A DNA stretch of 61,319 nt from Clostridia bacterium (GCA_017437005.1 JAFSBZ010000049.1:1-61319), one strand, 5' to 3'. Positions 16,858-26,991 are shown, counted from the stretch's first letter. Numbers and translations: made by a program. The notes: generated by a model not told the origin, from the letters alone.

Positions 16858-17781
16858 ATGCGTATTGTTTTTATGGGAACGCCCGATTACGCGGCTGTGA
16901 CTTTACAAAAACTTATTGATGAAAAATATGAAATAGCGGCAGTTTTTGCTCAGCCTGACAAACCCGTCGGCAGAAAACAAATTTTGACTCCGCCTGCTAC
17001 AAAGGTAATTGCAATTGACAATAATATTCCCATTTTTCAGCCAAAGACCTTGCGTGACGGTGAGGCCTACAGCATATTAAAAGAATTAAATCCCGATGTT
17101 ATTGTTGTAGTAGCATATGGTAAAATATTACCAAAAGAAATACTTGATTTACCAAAATATGGCTGTATAAACGGTCACGCCTCACTTTTACCACGTCTTC
17201 GCGGCGCTTCACCAATACAGTGGGCTATTGTTACGGGTGAAAGCCAAACCGGTGTATCAACAATGCTTATGGACGAAGGTATGGATACAGGTGATATTTT
17301 AGAAACAGCAGTCGTTGATATTGGTGATGAAGAAACAGCAGAAGAATTGTTTGACAGATTATCTGTAATATCTGCAGATTTAATGGTTTCGACCCTGCAA
17401 AAAGCAGAGCATGGAAAACTTAATCCAATAAAACAAGATCACGAAGCTGCAACCTATGCGCCTATTATAAAAAAAGAAATGGCACATATTGATTTTACCA
17501 AAACTGCCGATGAGATTTGTAACGCTGTACGCGGATTTTATTCTTGGCCGTGTGCTTATTGTTTTATAAACGGCAAGCGAATTAAGGTGATAAAGGCTAC
17601 AAAATCCACACTTACGGCAAACAAATGCGGTATTGTAATAACAAGTGATAATAAGCTTGTTATATCTTGTAAAAACGGTTCGGTAGAACTAATTACCGTT
17701 CAACCAGAAGGCGCTAAAGCTATGAGTGCTGTTCAAATGCTTAACGGTCATAAAATTACTGAAGGTACGGTTGTAGAATAA
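16858..17781 (+). CDS. fmt: Methionyl-tRNA formyltransferase
   Basis: The 307-residue enzyme formylates initiator Met-tRNA using 10-formyl-tetrahydrofolate. It starts MRIVFMGTPDYAAVTL and has the catalytic NGHASLLPRLRGASPI segment and DEGMDTGDI. The ATG at 16858 follows AAGGAG by 11 bases. An earlier in-frame start would overlap def by 44 bases and adds no conserved sequence. Confidence 0.96.
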   Translation: MRIVFMGTPDYAAVTLQKLIDEKYEIAAVFAQPDKPVGRKQILTPPATKVIAIDNNIPIFQPKTLRDGEAYSILKELNPDVIVVVAYGKILPKEILDLPKYGCINGHASLLPRLRGASPIQWAIVTGESQTGVSTMLMDEGMDTGDILETAVVDIGDEETAEELFDRLSVISADLMVSTLQKAEHGKLNPIKQDHEAATYAPIIKKEMAHIDFTKTADEICNAVRGFYSWPCAYCFINGKRIKVIKATKSTLTANKCGIVITSDNKLVISCKNGSVELITVQPEGAKAMSAVQMLNGHKITEGTVVE

Positions 17782-19055
17782 TGGCAAATGCTCGCAAAAT
17801 TGCTTTAAATGCCCTATGTGATGTACGTAGCGGCGGTGCATATTCCAATATAACTTTAAATAAATATTTTAGTGAGAATGATTTATCAGCTACAGATAAA
17901 TCACTTGCAACGGCACTTTTTTACGGTGTACTTGATCGTACCATAACATTAGATTTTGTTTTGTCGCAATATATTAAGACATCGCTTAAAAAGGTACAGC
18001 CTTTAGCTCTTGAAATTTTGCGTGAAGCGTTATATCAAATAATGTATATGGATAAAATTCCCGATAGTGCTGCTGTAAATGAAGCGGTAAAGTTGATTAA
18101 AAATTCAAAGCACAAGCATTTATCGGGCTTTGTTAACGGTGTTTTGCGTAGTATTTTGCGCGAAGGAATTAAATTACCAAATATTAGTGATTCAAAATCT
18201 TTAAGTGTCATATATTCGTGTCCCGAGTGGATTATAAAAAGTTTTATTGCAGATTACGGATTTGAAAACACCACACAACTGCTTGAATATTCGTTACATA
18301 CACCGCCCGTTACATTGCGCGTTAACACATTAAAAACAAATGTCACCGATTTAACCGAAAAATTATTAAAAGAAAACATATCAGTTTGTTCAACGAAAGT
18401 TGAAAATGCGCTGGAAATTGTAGGTGGTATTGATGTTACCAAAAGCGCCTCATATTTAAACGGATTATTTCACGTACAGGACATATCATCACAAACGGTT
18501 GTTAGCGTTTTGGCCCCACAGCCCAACGAAAATGTTCTTGATATATGCGCCGCTCCCGGAGGAAAAACCTTTACAATGGCGCAGTATATGAAAAACAGCG
18601 GTAAAATAACAGCTTGCGATTTGTATGAAAAGCGTGTTGGGCTTATACAAAAGGGAGCAAATCGATTGGGAATTACCAATATCAAAGTAATGCAAAATGA
18701 TGCAACAGCCATTAATAACACTTTTGAAAATTTTGATGCAATACTTTGCGATGTTCCTTGTTCGGGACTTGGTGTTATTCGCCGCAAGCCTGAAATTAAA
18801 TATAAAGATATAACCGAATATAAAGATATAACACTTATTCAAAGTAAAATTCTTGAAAATTCAGCAAAATATCTTAAACAAAATGGACGTATTTTATACT
18901 CTACGTGTACGTTGCGTAAATGCGAAAACGAAGACATAATACAGCGTTTTCTTGACAAACACCCCCAGTATGAGTTAAAATATCAGCGTACATTTATGCC
19001 ACATATAGATGGTAGTGATGGTTTTTACTGTGCGCTCTTGCAAAAAAGCAGGTGA
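17781..19055 (+). CDS. rsmB: 16S rRNA (cytosine-967-C5)-methyltransferase
   Basis: The 424-residue protein has an N-terminal NusB-like helical domain (about 1-130) and a SAM-dependent methyltransferase domain: the SAM motif DICAAPGGKTFTMAQYM, then DVPCSGLGVIRRKPE and the catalytic-Cys motif YSTCTLRKCEN. It methylates C967 of 16S rRNA. Its ATG overlaps the fmt stop (TAATG) and its stop overlaps the rlmN start (GTGA), so all three are translationally coupled. Confidence 0.95.
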   Translation: MANARKIALNALCDVRSGGAYSNITLNKYFSENDLSATDKSLATALFYGVLDRTITLDFVLSQYIKTSLKKVQPLALEILREALYQIMYMDKIPDSAAVNEAVKLIKNSKHKHLSGFVNGVLRSILREGIKLPNISDSKSLSVIYSCPEWIIKSFIADYGFENTTQLLEYSLHTPPVTLRVNTLKTNVTDLTEKLLKENISVCSTKVENALEIVGGIDVTKSASYLNGLFHVQDISSQTVVSVLAPQPNENVLDICAAPGGKTFTMAQYMKNSGKITACDLYEKRVGLIQKGANRLGITNIKVMQNDATAINNTFENFDAILCDVPCSGLGVIRRKPEIKYKDITEYKDITLIQSKILENSAKYLKQNGRILYSTCTLRKCENEDIIQRFLDKHPQYELKYQRTFMPHIDGSDGFYCALLQKSR

Positions 19056-20116
19056 TTATTATTCCTACAAAACTCGATATACGCTCTTTTGATTTAGAAG
19101 CCATAACAAAACTTATGGTTGATTTTAATCAGCCGAAGTTTCGCGCACAGCAGCTTTTTAAATGGTTGCAATCGGGAGTAGATAGTTTTGATGAAATGAC
19201 CAACATACCTGCCGCTTTACGACAGCAACTTAATGATACGTGCTATATTGCTACTGTTAAGGCACTTCGTAAATATGTATCTCAAATAGATGGAACGGTA
19301 AAATATGTATACGAGCTTTATGACGGTGAGCTTATAGAATCGGTGCTTATGAAATACGAGCACGGATATACTGTATGTATATCTACACAGGTAGGTTGCC
19401 GAATGGGATGCAAGTTTTGCGCATCGGGTCTTTACGGTCTTACGCGAAATCTCACCGCATCTGAAATGCTGGCTCAGATTACATATGCCGCACGTGATAA
19501 CAATATACGCATTTCAAATGTTGTTATGATGGGTATGGGTGAGCCGCTCGATAATTTTGACAATAGCATACAGTTTTTAAAATTGGTAAGTGACGAAAAC
19601 GGTCTGAATATTGGACTTCGTCATATATCACTCTCGACCTCGGGTGTTGTAAGCGGTATAAAAAAGTTAAGCGCATATAATTTACCAATCACGCTTTCAA
19701 TATCTTTACACGCGCCTAATGATGAAATTCGTAATCGCACAATGCCTGTTAATAAAAAATGGAATATTGATGCACTGCTTTCGGCTTGTCGAGAGTATCA
19801 AAAGGTAACGACGCGCCGCATATCGTTTGAGTATGCATTAATTGAGGGCGTGAATGACAGCGATGCCAACGCGCGTGAATTGGCGGCAAGGCTAAAGGGC
19901 ATTATGTGCCATGTTAATTTAATACCTGCCAATCCCGTTAAAGAAAATACATTTAAAAAGCCCGATCGCAAGTCGATTATTGCTTTTCAAAAAAAGCTTG
20001 AGTCGTTAGGAATTAATGCTACTATACGGCGTACCTTAGGCGCCGATATTGATGCTTCTTGCGGTCAGTTAAAAAAGAAAACAAAGGAGGAGATAGACAA
20101 TGCGAATATTTGCTAA
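19052..20116 (+). CDS. rlmN: Dual-specificity 23S rRNA/tRNA adenine-C2 methyltransferase
   Basis: The 354-residue radical-SAM enzyme methylates A2503 of 23S rRNA and A37 of some tRNAs. It has the CX3CX2C cluster motif (Cys116, Cys120, Cys123 in GCRMGCKFCASG), VVMMGMGEPLDN and the C-terminal mechanistic Cys in ASCGQL (about 337). The GTG start overlaps the rsmB stop by four bases. Its tail overlaps prpC by 17 bases. Confidence 0.95.
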   Translation: MIIIPTKLDIRSFDLEAITKLMVDFNQPKFRAQQLFKWLQSGVDSFDEMTNIPAALRQQLNDTCYIATVKALRKYVSQIDGTVKYVYELYDGELIESVLMKYEHGYTVCISTQVGCRMGCKFCASGLYGLTRNLTASEMLAQITYAARDNNIRISNVVMMGMGEPLDNFDNSIQFLKLVSDENGLNIGLRHISLSTSGVVSGIKKLSAYNLPITLSISLHAPNDEIRNRTMPVNKKWNIDALLSACREYQKVTTRRISFEYALIEGVNDSDANARELAARLKGIMCHVNLIPANPVKENTFKKPDRKSIIAFQKKLESLGINATIRRTLGADIDASCGQLKKKTKEEIDNANIC

Positions 20117-20825
20117 AACAGATGTCGGTAAAGTTCGTAGCCTGAACGAAGATAGCTTTGTTGCACGCGTTTTACCTGACGGCGCAGCTTTAACTGTTGT
20201 TTGTGATGGTATGGGCGGCGCAAACGCCGGCGATTTTGCAAGTAAAACCGCCGTTGAGATTATATCACGCTATGTCATAAATTCGTATGATGAGTCTATG
20301 ACCTCTGATGATATGACAAAGCTTTTAAGAGATGCTATTACCTCGGCAAATCTTGAAGTGTTTGAGTATTCTAAAAAAGCAAAAGAGCTTTTTGGAATGG
20401 GTACCACGGTGGTTGCAACAATTGCACGTGATAATTGCGCCGTTGTATGTAGCGCGGGTGACAGTAGGGCGTATCTTGTAAACGACACTATAACCCAAAT
20501 TACTCGCGACCATTCGGTTGTTCAATCGCTTATAGAAAGTGGAAAAATTACTCGAGAAGAGGCTCGTACTCATCCAGAAAAAAATATTATTACAAGAGCT
20601 TTGGGTGTAGAAGAATATCTAATAGTAGATGATTACTATGTTGAAATAAATCCTTGCGATAAAATACTGCTTTGCACAGACGGTCTTACTAATTATGTTG
20701 TTGAAGACAGTATTTTAAATACAATAAAAAACAAACCGTTAGATATGGTAACCGATTCATTAATTCAACAAGCTAATGACGGCGGTGGGCGAGACAATAT
20801 TACCGTTGCCGTTGTATCCCACTGA
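20100..20825 (+). CDS. prpC: PP2C-type Ser/Thr protein phosphatase (Stp/PrpC)
   Basis: The 241-residue phosphatase has all PP2C metal-binding motifs: KVRSLNEDSF, CDGMGGANAG, SAGDSRAYLV, CTDGLTNYV and GGGRDNITVAVV. It removes phosphates added by the membrane kinase encoded directly downstream. It begins inside the end of rlmN after an AGGAGG SD. Cytoplasmic. Confidence 0.95.
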   Translation: MRIFAKTDVGKVRSLNEDSFVARVLPDGAALTVVCDGMGGANAGDFASKTAVEIISRYVINSYDESMTSDDMTKLLRDAITSANLEVFEYSKKAKELFGMGTTVVATIARDNCAVVCSAGDSRAYLVNDTITQITRDHSVVQSLIESGKITREEARTHPEKNIITRALGVEEYLIVDDYYVEINPCDKILLCTDGLTNYVVEDSILNTIKNKPLDMVTDSLIQQANDGGGRDNITVAVVSH

Positions 20826-20846
20826 CAGAAAGGATAGTATTGTAAG

Positions 20847-23003
20847 ATGGACAAATTTGTAGGAAAACGTCTTGACGGACGATATGAAATTCAAGAAATT
20901 ATAGGCGTTGGCGGTATGGCTGTTGTGTATAAAGCGCACGACAATGTCGAAAACCGTACCGTTGCAATTAAAATTTTGAAGGAAGAATTTGTATCAAACG
21001 ATGACTTCATTCGTCGCTTTAAAAATGAATCAAAAGCGATAGCCGTTCTTTCGCACCCAAACATTGTTAAGGTTTATGATGTAAGCTTTGGTGATCTTAT
21101 TCAATATATTGTAATGGAATATATTGACGGCATTACTTTAAAAGAGTTTATAGAAAAACAGGGAAGCCTTAGATGGCAGGATGCTATTTACTTTACCATT
21201 CAAATTTTAAAGGGCTTGCAGCACGCTCACGATAAGGGTATAGTTCATCGTGACGTAAAACCACAAAATATTATGGTTTTGTCAGATGGAAGTATAAAGG
21301 TTGCCGATTTTGGTATCGCCCGTTTTTCAAGAAATGAACAGCGTACTATTACCGATAAGGCAATAGGCTCTGTGCATTACATCAGTCCTGAGCAGGCACG
21401 TGGCGAAAAGACCGACGAAAAGGCCGACATTTATTCGGTTGGTGTTATGCTATACGAGATGCTTACAGGTCAATTGCCTTTTGAAGCAGAAAGCGCCGTA
21501 TCGGTTGCTATTATGCAGCTTCAGCGTGATCCAAAGGCGCCTACCGAAATTAATCCTTCAATTCCGTTAGGTCTTGAGCAAATTACAATGCACGCTATGC
21601 AAAAAAATCTTGAGCGCCGTTATCAATCTGCATCCGAGTTACTTTGTGATTTGGAACAGTTTAAAAAGGATCCCGAGTCAAGATTTGATTATTCATATTT
21701 TGTTGATGATGCTCCAACAAAGTTTGTGGACAGCATTGTTTCATCAACACCTGCATCAGCTGTTGTTGATGAAACTGAAAACAGCGATGATGAGGTAAAA
21801 GAAAAAAGCAATATGATACCCATTCTTGCGGGTATAGCATCAGCTTTGGTTGTGGCATTAATTGTTTTAGCAATCATATTTGTGCCACGTTTGCTTAAAA
21901 ATACGGGCGAAGAGATTGAGTGCCCCAAATTTATTAGTATGACACTCGATGAAGCAAAGAAAAATGAACATTATTCTTCATTTGATATAGATTTTGAATA
22001 CGTTTCAAGTGACGAATACGAGTCTGGAATTATATGCGACCAATCACAGCCTCAAGGAAAAATGCTTAAAAGAGGCGCAAAAATCGTCCTTTCTATAAGT
22101 ACGGGTCAAACCACCATAAAGGTTCCTAACGTATATGGTAAAACCGAATCATATGCCGTTTCTGAGCTTAAGTCAAGGGGATTTGTTACTACAGTAAAAT
22201 TAGAAACCCACGATGAAGTTAAGGAAGGAATTGTAATCAAAACCGAGCCTGCTTACGGTACTGTTATGGGCGGCGGTGAAGAAATTATTGTTTATGTAAG
22301 CGCCGGTAAAGAGATTAAAATGGTAGACATTCCTCATGTTGTAGGTCTTACAAAGGAAAAGGCTAAAAGCCTTATTGAAAAAGAGGGGCTTATCTTTGCA
22401 CCCGAAGAACGCGACCTTACCCCTGACGAAGATTATCCAAAGGGTTATGTTATAGCGCAGGAGCCTGATGCAAATTCAAGTGAGCAGGTTCCCGAAGGTA
22501 CAACCATTAAGGTTTATGTTAGCACAGGTATTACCAACTATACCTTTGCTCCTACTGTTGCAATCAGAGGCGACTTTACCGATTATGATTCTACAGGTTA
22601 CGTATCGTTATGGTCTGAAGGCGTAATGATTAAGGAAAGCGGCAAACTTGATTTTGCGGAAATTAGCAGTTATACCTTTGAAAAAATGACCGGTACGGAT
22701 AAGGAATTGGAATACACCGTTAAGGTTCGTTTTGGTAGTGACAGTGACGAAAAGTACTATAGTTATGCAACAATTAAGGTTGATGCATCTAAGGATAAAA
22801 CTACTGAAATAAACAAGAAAAACGATTATAAAAAGTATGTACCTAAAGATGACGGCTCCGATGACAAAACAAAAAAATGTGATGTTTGCGGCGCTCAGTT
22901 AATTGATGGTAAAGCGCATACGGATGATGATCATAAAACATGTGATATTTGTAACGAGGTTTACTATAAAACTGAAGAACACACATGTAAGGAAACTGAA
23001 TAA
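20847..23003 (+). CDS. prkC: PASTA-domain membrane Ser/Thr kinase with a Cys-rich extracellular tail
   Basis: The 718-residue kinase has a cytoplasmic catalytic domain (about 11-275; Lys42, HRDVKPQN with Asp136, DFG at 154-156), an acidic linker, one membrane helix (about 323-350) and three extracellular PASTA domains (about 360-421, 422-490, 490-562) that bind peptidoglycan fragments or lipid II. A beta-rich domain (about 565-660) follows. The last 45 residues are unusual: KKCDVCGAQL, CDICNEVYY and HTC form a Cys/His-rich module like those in the secreted nucleases and LRR protein of this window. It pairs with prpC upstream and rsgA downstream, the standard order, controlling growth, wall synthesis or spore germination. 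Confidence 0.95.
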   Translation: MDKFVGKRLDGRYEIQEIIGVGGMAVVYKAHDNVENRTVAIKILKEEFVSNDDFIRRFKNESKAIAVLSHPNIVKVYDVSFGDLIQYIVMEYIDGITLKEFIEKQGSLRWQDAIYFTIQILKGLQHAHDKGIVHRDVKPQNIMVLSDGSIKVADFGIARFSRNEQRTITDKAIGSVHYISPEQARGEKTDEKADIYSVGVMLYEMLTGQLPFEAESAVSVAIMQLQRDPKAPTEINPSIPLGLEQITMHAMQKNLERRYQSASELLCDLEQFKKDPESRFDYSYFVDDAPTKFVDSIVSSTPASAVVDETENSDDEVKEKSNMIPILAGIASALVVALIVLAIIFVPRLLKNTGEEIECPKFISMTLDEAKKNEHYSSFDIDFEYVSSDEYESGIICDQSQPQGKMLKRGAKIVLSISTGQTTIKVPNVYGKTESYAVSELKSRGFVTTVKLETHDEVKEGIVIKTEPAYGTVMGGGEEIIVYVSAGKEIKMVDIPHVVGLTKEKAKSLIEKEGLIFAPEERDLTPDEDYPKGYVIAQEPDANSSEQVPEGTTIKVYVSTGITNYTFAPTVAIRGDFTDYDSTGYVSLWSEGVMIKESGKLDFAEISSYTFEKMTGTDKELEYTVKVRFGSDSDEKYYSYATIKVDASKDKTTEINKKNDYKKYVPKDDGSDDKTKKCDVCGAQLIDGKAHTDDDHKTCDICNEVYYKTEEHTCKETE

Positions 23004-23004
23004 T

Positions 23005-23895
23005 ATGACGAAAAAAGGTATACTTATTAAAGCAATTTCCGGCTTTTACTATGTCAGCTGTGACGGTAATGTATACGAATGTAAAGCCAGGGGGAACTTC
23101 CGCAAGGCGGGGGTTTCCCCTGTTGTGGGTGATATGGTTGAGTTTTCATCACTTGATAATACCCACGGTATAGTAGAGCAAATTGCTCCTCGAAAAAATT
23201 TATTTAACCGACCTCTCGTTGCCAATATAGATAAATTGTTTATTGTATCGGCATACAGCACACCCGCGCCCGATACGCTTATGATTGATAGGCTTACTGC
23301 TTTGGCAGTTTATAACAATATTGAGCCAATAATCGTTTTTAATAAGTCGGATATGGGTTCGTTTGATGAATTTTATAGCATATATACCAAGTCAGGATTT
23401 AAAACATATGTTGTTTCTGCACGCGAAAACAAAGGCATAGATGCTTTAAAAGCAGAAATGCAAAATAGTGTTTGTGCTTTTTCGGGCAATTCAGGTGTTG
23501 GAAAATCAAGTATTTTAAACGCTCTTTTTCCTGAGTTGAATTTAAAAACAGGTGAGGTAAGCGATAAGTTAGGTCGAGGTCGTCATACCACGCGTCATAC
23601 CGAATTGTTTTTTGTTGGGGAAGGCGCTTACGTTGTTGATACTCCGGGCTTTTCTACGGTTGATACTAATGAAGATCTGTATCAATTTAAATTATCGCTT
23701 GCCGAATGTTTTACCGATTTTAACCAATTTTTAGGGGATTGTAAATTTACTACCTGTTCTCACACAAGCGAAAAGGGTTGCGCGGTAATTGATGCCGTAA
23801 AGGAAGGTAAAATACAAAAATCGCGACATGATAGTTATGTTGCGTTGTGGTCGGAGTTAAAGGATATAACTTCATGGAACACCAAGCAAAAATAA
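23005..23895 (+). CDS. rsgA: Ribosome small-subunit-dependent GTPase A
   Basis: The 296-residue circularly permuted GTPase assists 30S maturation. It has an N-terminal OB fold, G4 NKSD before G1 GNSGVGKSSILNAL, DTPGFS (G3), and a C-terminal zinc knuckle (CKFTTCSHTSEKGC). The ATG at 23005 begins one base after the prkC stop. The usual followers rpe and thiN are absent; mntP comes next. Confidence 0.95.
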   Translation: MTKKGILIKAISGFYYVSCDGNVYECKARGNFRKAGVSPVVGDMVEFSSLDNTHGIVEQIAPRKNLFNRPLVANIDKLFIVSAYSTPAPDTLMIDRLTALAVYNNIEPIIVFNKSDMGSFDEFYSIYTKSGFKTYVVSARENKGIDALKAEMQNSVCAFSGNSGVGKSSILNALFPELNLKTGEVSDKLGRGRHTTRHTELFFVGEGAYVVDTPGFSTVDTNEDLYQFKLSLAECFTDFNQFLGDCKFTTCSHTSEKGCAVIDAVKEGKIQKSRHDSYVALWSELKDITSWNTKQK

Positions 23896-23910
23896 TTTGA
23901 GGATGATAAT

Positions 23911-24483
23911 ATGTTTGTTACAGTTTTACTGACAGGTATTGGTCTTGCTATGGATGCTTTTGCAGTTGCTGTTTGTAAGGGGCTTAAAATGCAAAGGTTA
24001 AACTATAAGCAAATGGGTTTAATAGCTTTGTTTTTTGGTGGATTTCAGGCGTTGATGCCTCTAATTGGTTGGATTCTCGGTAAAGGCTTTGAAGCATATA
24101 TTAAAAGTATTGATCACTGGGTTGCTTTTGGCTTGCTTTTGTTTATAGGCGGTAAAATGGCTTACGAATCATTTAAATCTGATGATGAAGAATGTTGCAG
24201 TAAGTTTGATATAAAAGAATTACTTGTTTTGGCAATTGCTACCAGTATTGATGCTTTGGCGGTAGGAATTGCATTTGCTCTTAAAGAAATAAACATATTT
24301 GTCGCCATTGCAGTTATTGGAATAGTTACGTTTATAATATCGGCTTTGGGTGTGTTTATCGGACATAAATTTGGCGCTGTTTATAAATCAAAAGCTGAAT
24401 TGGCAGGCGGTATTATCCTAATGCTTATCGGCACAAAAATATTACTCGAGGATTTAGGTATATTAACTATAAATCTTTTTTAA
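23911..24483 (+). CDS. mntP: Manganese efflux pump MntP
   Basis: The 190-residue protein has six membrane helices and the family repeats AMDAFAVAVCKG (about 14-25) and TSIDALAVGIAF with the membrane-embedded Asp residues needed for Mn export. No yybP-ykoY riboswitch fits in the 15-base gap upstream, so it appears to be expressed with the operon. Confidence 0.93.
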   Translation: MFVTVLLTGIGLAMDAFAVAVCKGLKMQRLNYKQMGLIALFFGGFQALMPLIGWILGKGFEAYIKSIDHWVAFGLLLFIGGKMAYESFKSDDEECCSKFDIKELLVLAIATSIDALAVGIAFALKEINIFVAIAVIGIVTFIISALGVFIGHKFGAVYKSKAELAGGIILMLIGTKILLEDLGILTINLF

Positions 24484-24485
24484 TT

Positions 24486-25961
24486 ATGAATATTCTAAAA
24501 AGACCAATGTTATATGCAGCGATTGTATGCAGCGTAGCTGCAGCAATTTCGTTATATACTAAAACTCTTGCTTTTTTAATATTGACCACGACAGTATTAT
24601 GTCTTATATTTGCCGTATTTTGTAAAAAATATAAATATATAGTTGTTGTTTTGTCTTTAGTTTTATTTTCCGTAGGTTTAAGCAACGAGTTTATAAAAAT
24701 TAATGATTTAAATAAAAAAGACAAGCAAAAGGTTACAGGCAGCTTTTTGGTAATTGATGAGCCTGTTGATCACGGTTTGTTTAATAGTGTAACGATTAAA
24801 GAACTTGATTGTGACAGTGTTTCAAGTAACGTAAAAATATTATTATTTGATTATGAAAAGACAAAAATTAATATCGGTGATATTATAAATGCCACGCTAA
24901 AATTAAGTACTGTAAAAGCGCATAACAAGTACAGAATTTCAAACTATAGTGACGGAATATACGTTACCGCCAATGCAACCCAGCTTGAAAAAACCGATGA
25001 ATATAATCTTTTTTATAAAACAATGGGTAACATACGTTCATATGTAAAAAATATGGTATCATCACGTTTTAAGGGTGATACAGCAGGACTTCTGTTAGCG
25101 ATTACCACAGGTGATAAAACCTTGCTTAGTGATGAATTTTCTGCAAATATAAAAACAACAGGTATAAGTCACGTTGTCGTTGTATCGGGAATGCATTTAG
25201 CAATTATTATGATGGCAATTTTTTGGTGTCTGGACAGGCTTTTTTATAACAAATACATCCGTTGTGTAATTGCAATTTTATCGGTTATATTGATTTGCTC
25301 TGTGTGCGGATTTACAATGTCTATTATAAGGGCAGGGGTAATGTTTATAGTTGCAGGTTTTGCTCCTATTTTTAATCGAACAAATGACTCGCTCAACTCA
25401 CTTTTAACTGCAGTTACGATTGTGCTTATTTGTTCGCCGTTTGCAATTTTAAATATATCTTTTCAGCTTTCGGTTTTATCAACCATTTCAATAATATGGA
25501 TTGTTCCGTTTTATTCAGGGTTGATTAAGGAACATTTTAAAATTAAATCTAAAATTCTTAATTTTTTAATCGACACTTTTTTGTGTTCGATATTTGCAAT
25601 AATATTTACACTACCCGTAACAATAAAAGTATTTGGATATATATCAATAGTATCTCCTATTACCAATATGGTGATTTTTTATCCCGTAATGCTTGCGTTA
25701 ATTTTTAATATTGTGTCGCTTGTTATATCGGCAATTCCTGTAATCAATGTCATAAGTTGCGCTACGTTTTTTATAGCGGGCATTTGTTCTCGTTTTATGG
25801 TTTTAGCGGTAAATTATATCGCGCAATTGCCTGTAACTGTTGCGGTGCTTCCCCAAAGCGCATTTTGGTTCTCGATAATTTTAATTGCCTTAATTATAGG
25901 ATATATGTATTTTTACGATTATAGAAAGAAAAGAAGTGATTTAAATGCCAATAGTATATGA
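24486..25961 (+). CDS. ComEC/Rec2-family membrane channel without the nuclease domain
   Basis: The 491-residue protein has an N-terminal hydrophobic segment, an OB-like region (about 70-170, DUF4131 type) and the Competence domain with many membrane helices and the hallmark TGISHVVVVSGMHLAI. It would form the DNA-uptake channel. Full-length ComEC proteins (about 700-800 residues) carry a C-terminal metallo-beta-lactamase domain; here the protein ends right after the membrane region at KKRSDLNANSI with no sign of truncation. comEC followed by holA is a conserved arrangement; the stop overlaps holA. Confidence 0.88.
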   Translation: MNILKRPMLYAAIVCSVAAAISLYTKTLAFLILTTTVLCLIFAVFCKKYKYIVVVLSLVLFSVGLSNEFIKINDLNKKDKQKVTGSFLVIDEPVDHGLFNSVTIKELDCDSVSSNVKILLFDYEKTKINIGDIINATLKLSTVKAHNKYRISNYSDGIYVTANATQLEKTDEYNLFYKTMGNIRSYVKNMVSSRFKGDTAGLLLAITTGDKTLLSDEFSANIKTTGISHVVVVSGMHLAIIMMAIFWCLDRLFYNKYIRCVIAILSVILICSVCGFTMSIIRAGVMFIVAGFAPIFNRTNDSLNSLLTAVTIVLICSPFAILNISFQLSVLSTISIIWIVPFYSGLIKEHFKIKSKILNFLIDTFLCSIFAIIFTLPVTIKVFGYISIVSPITNMVIFYPVMLALIFNIVSLVISAIPVINVISCATFFIAGICSRFMVLAVNYIAQLPVTVAVLPQSAFWFSIILIALIIGYMYFYDYRKKRSDLNANSI

Positions 25962-26991
25962 AGATGAATTACGCAGTGATATAAAAAACGGTTCTTTTGC
26001 ACCTGTGTATCTTATCTACGGTGATGATTCTTATTTAAAAAATTATTACAAGGATACGTTGGCAAAAAAAGCATCGGATGGCGACCCGTTTTTCAATCTT
26101 CAAAAATTTGAAGGTGACGCCGATTTACAAGAGGTTTTTGATGCAGTAAATCAATTTCCTATGATGGCAGAACGCAAAAGCGTAGTGCTTGCTGATTATG
26201 ATTTTTCAAAAGGTAGTTTTGATCGACTTTTAGATTTGATATCCAATGCAAACGAAAGCTGTGTTTTAATTATTTGTTATGATGCTGTACCGTTTGATGC
26301 AAAAAAAGGAAATAAAGAAAAAAAGCTTATTTCGGCTGTCGAAAAAAATGCGGGTAAATGCGCCGAAATAAATCATCGTAGCATTAGTTCGCTTGTAAAA
26401 ATGCTGTCCGACGGTGCCAAAAAGCGCGGATGTGTATTTAGTGATATAGCCTGCCGACATTTAATTGAAATTGTAGGCAACGATTTAAGCACATTAAAAA
26501 ACGAGCTTGATAAGCTGTGCGCTTATGTGGGCGGCGGTGATATTTCAAAAGAAATTGTCGAGCAAATTGCTGTGAAATCGGTTGATGCATCTGTTTATGA
26601 TTATGTTAAACAGATCTTGGCGGGTGATATATCGGGCGCCTTGATGCAGCTTGACGATATGTTTTTTATGCGAATAGAACCAATGATTGTTTTAAGCGTA
26701 ACTGCTTCCAGTTACATTGATATGTACAGGGCATATACAGCAAACATAAAGGGAGTAAAAAAGTCCGATATAGCAGCCGATTTTAAATATCCTAACAACA
26801 AACAGTTTTTGATTGATCGCGCGCAACAAAGTCTTAGAAAATTTAATAGCGCAAAACTGCGCTTAAGTCTTGAGTGTATTGCCGAGGCGGATAAATCACT
26901 TAAAAGCTTTGGTTTAGATGCGCGTAATGTGCTTGAGCAATTAACGGTAAAGCTTGTATATATTCTTACAAAGGGTGAAGCGCTTGATTAG
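25945..26991 (+). CDS. holA: DNA polymerase III delta subunit
   Basis: The 348-residue clamp-loader subunit opens the beta sliding clamp. Segments typical of HolA are FAPVYLIYGDDSYLKNYY near the start, AVNQFPMMAERKSVVL, and LIEIVGNDLSTLKNELDKL in the middle domain. It starts 17 bases inside the comEC-like gene and ends 8 bases inside rnmV. Confidence 0.93.
   Translation: MPIVYEDELRSDIKNGSFAPVYLIYGDDSYLKNYYKDTLAKKASDGDPFFNLQKFEGDADLQEVFDAVNQFPMMAERKSVVLADYDFSKGSFDRLLDLISNANESCVLIICYDAVPFDAKKGNKEKKLISAVEKNAGKCAEINHRSISSLVKMLSDGAKKRGCVFSDIACRHLIEIVGNDLSTLKNELDKLCAYVGGGDISKEIVEQIAVKSVDASVYDYVKQILAGDISGALMQLDDMFFMRIEPMIVLSVTASSYIDMYRAYTANIKGVKKSDIAADFKYPNNKQFLIDRAQQSLRKFNSAKLRLSLECIAEADKSLKSFGLDARNVLEQLTVKLVYILTKGEALD

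Noticed and set aside
23896-23910. Manganese riboswitch upstream of mntP
   Set aside because: The gap is only 15 bases, too short for a yybP-ykoY element.
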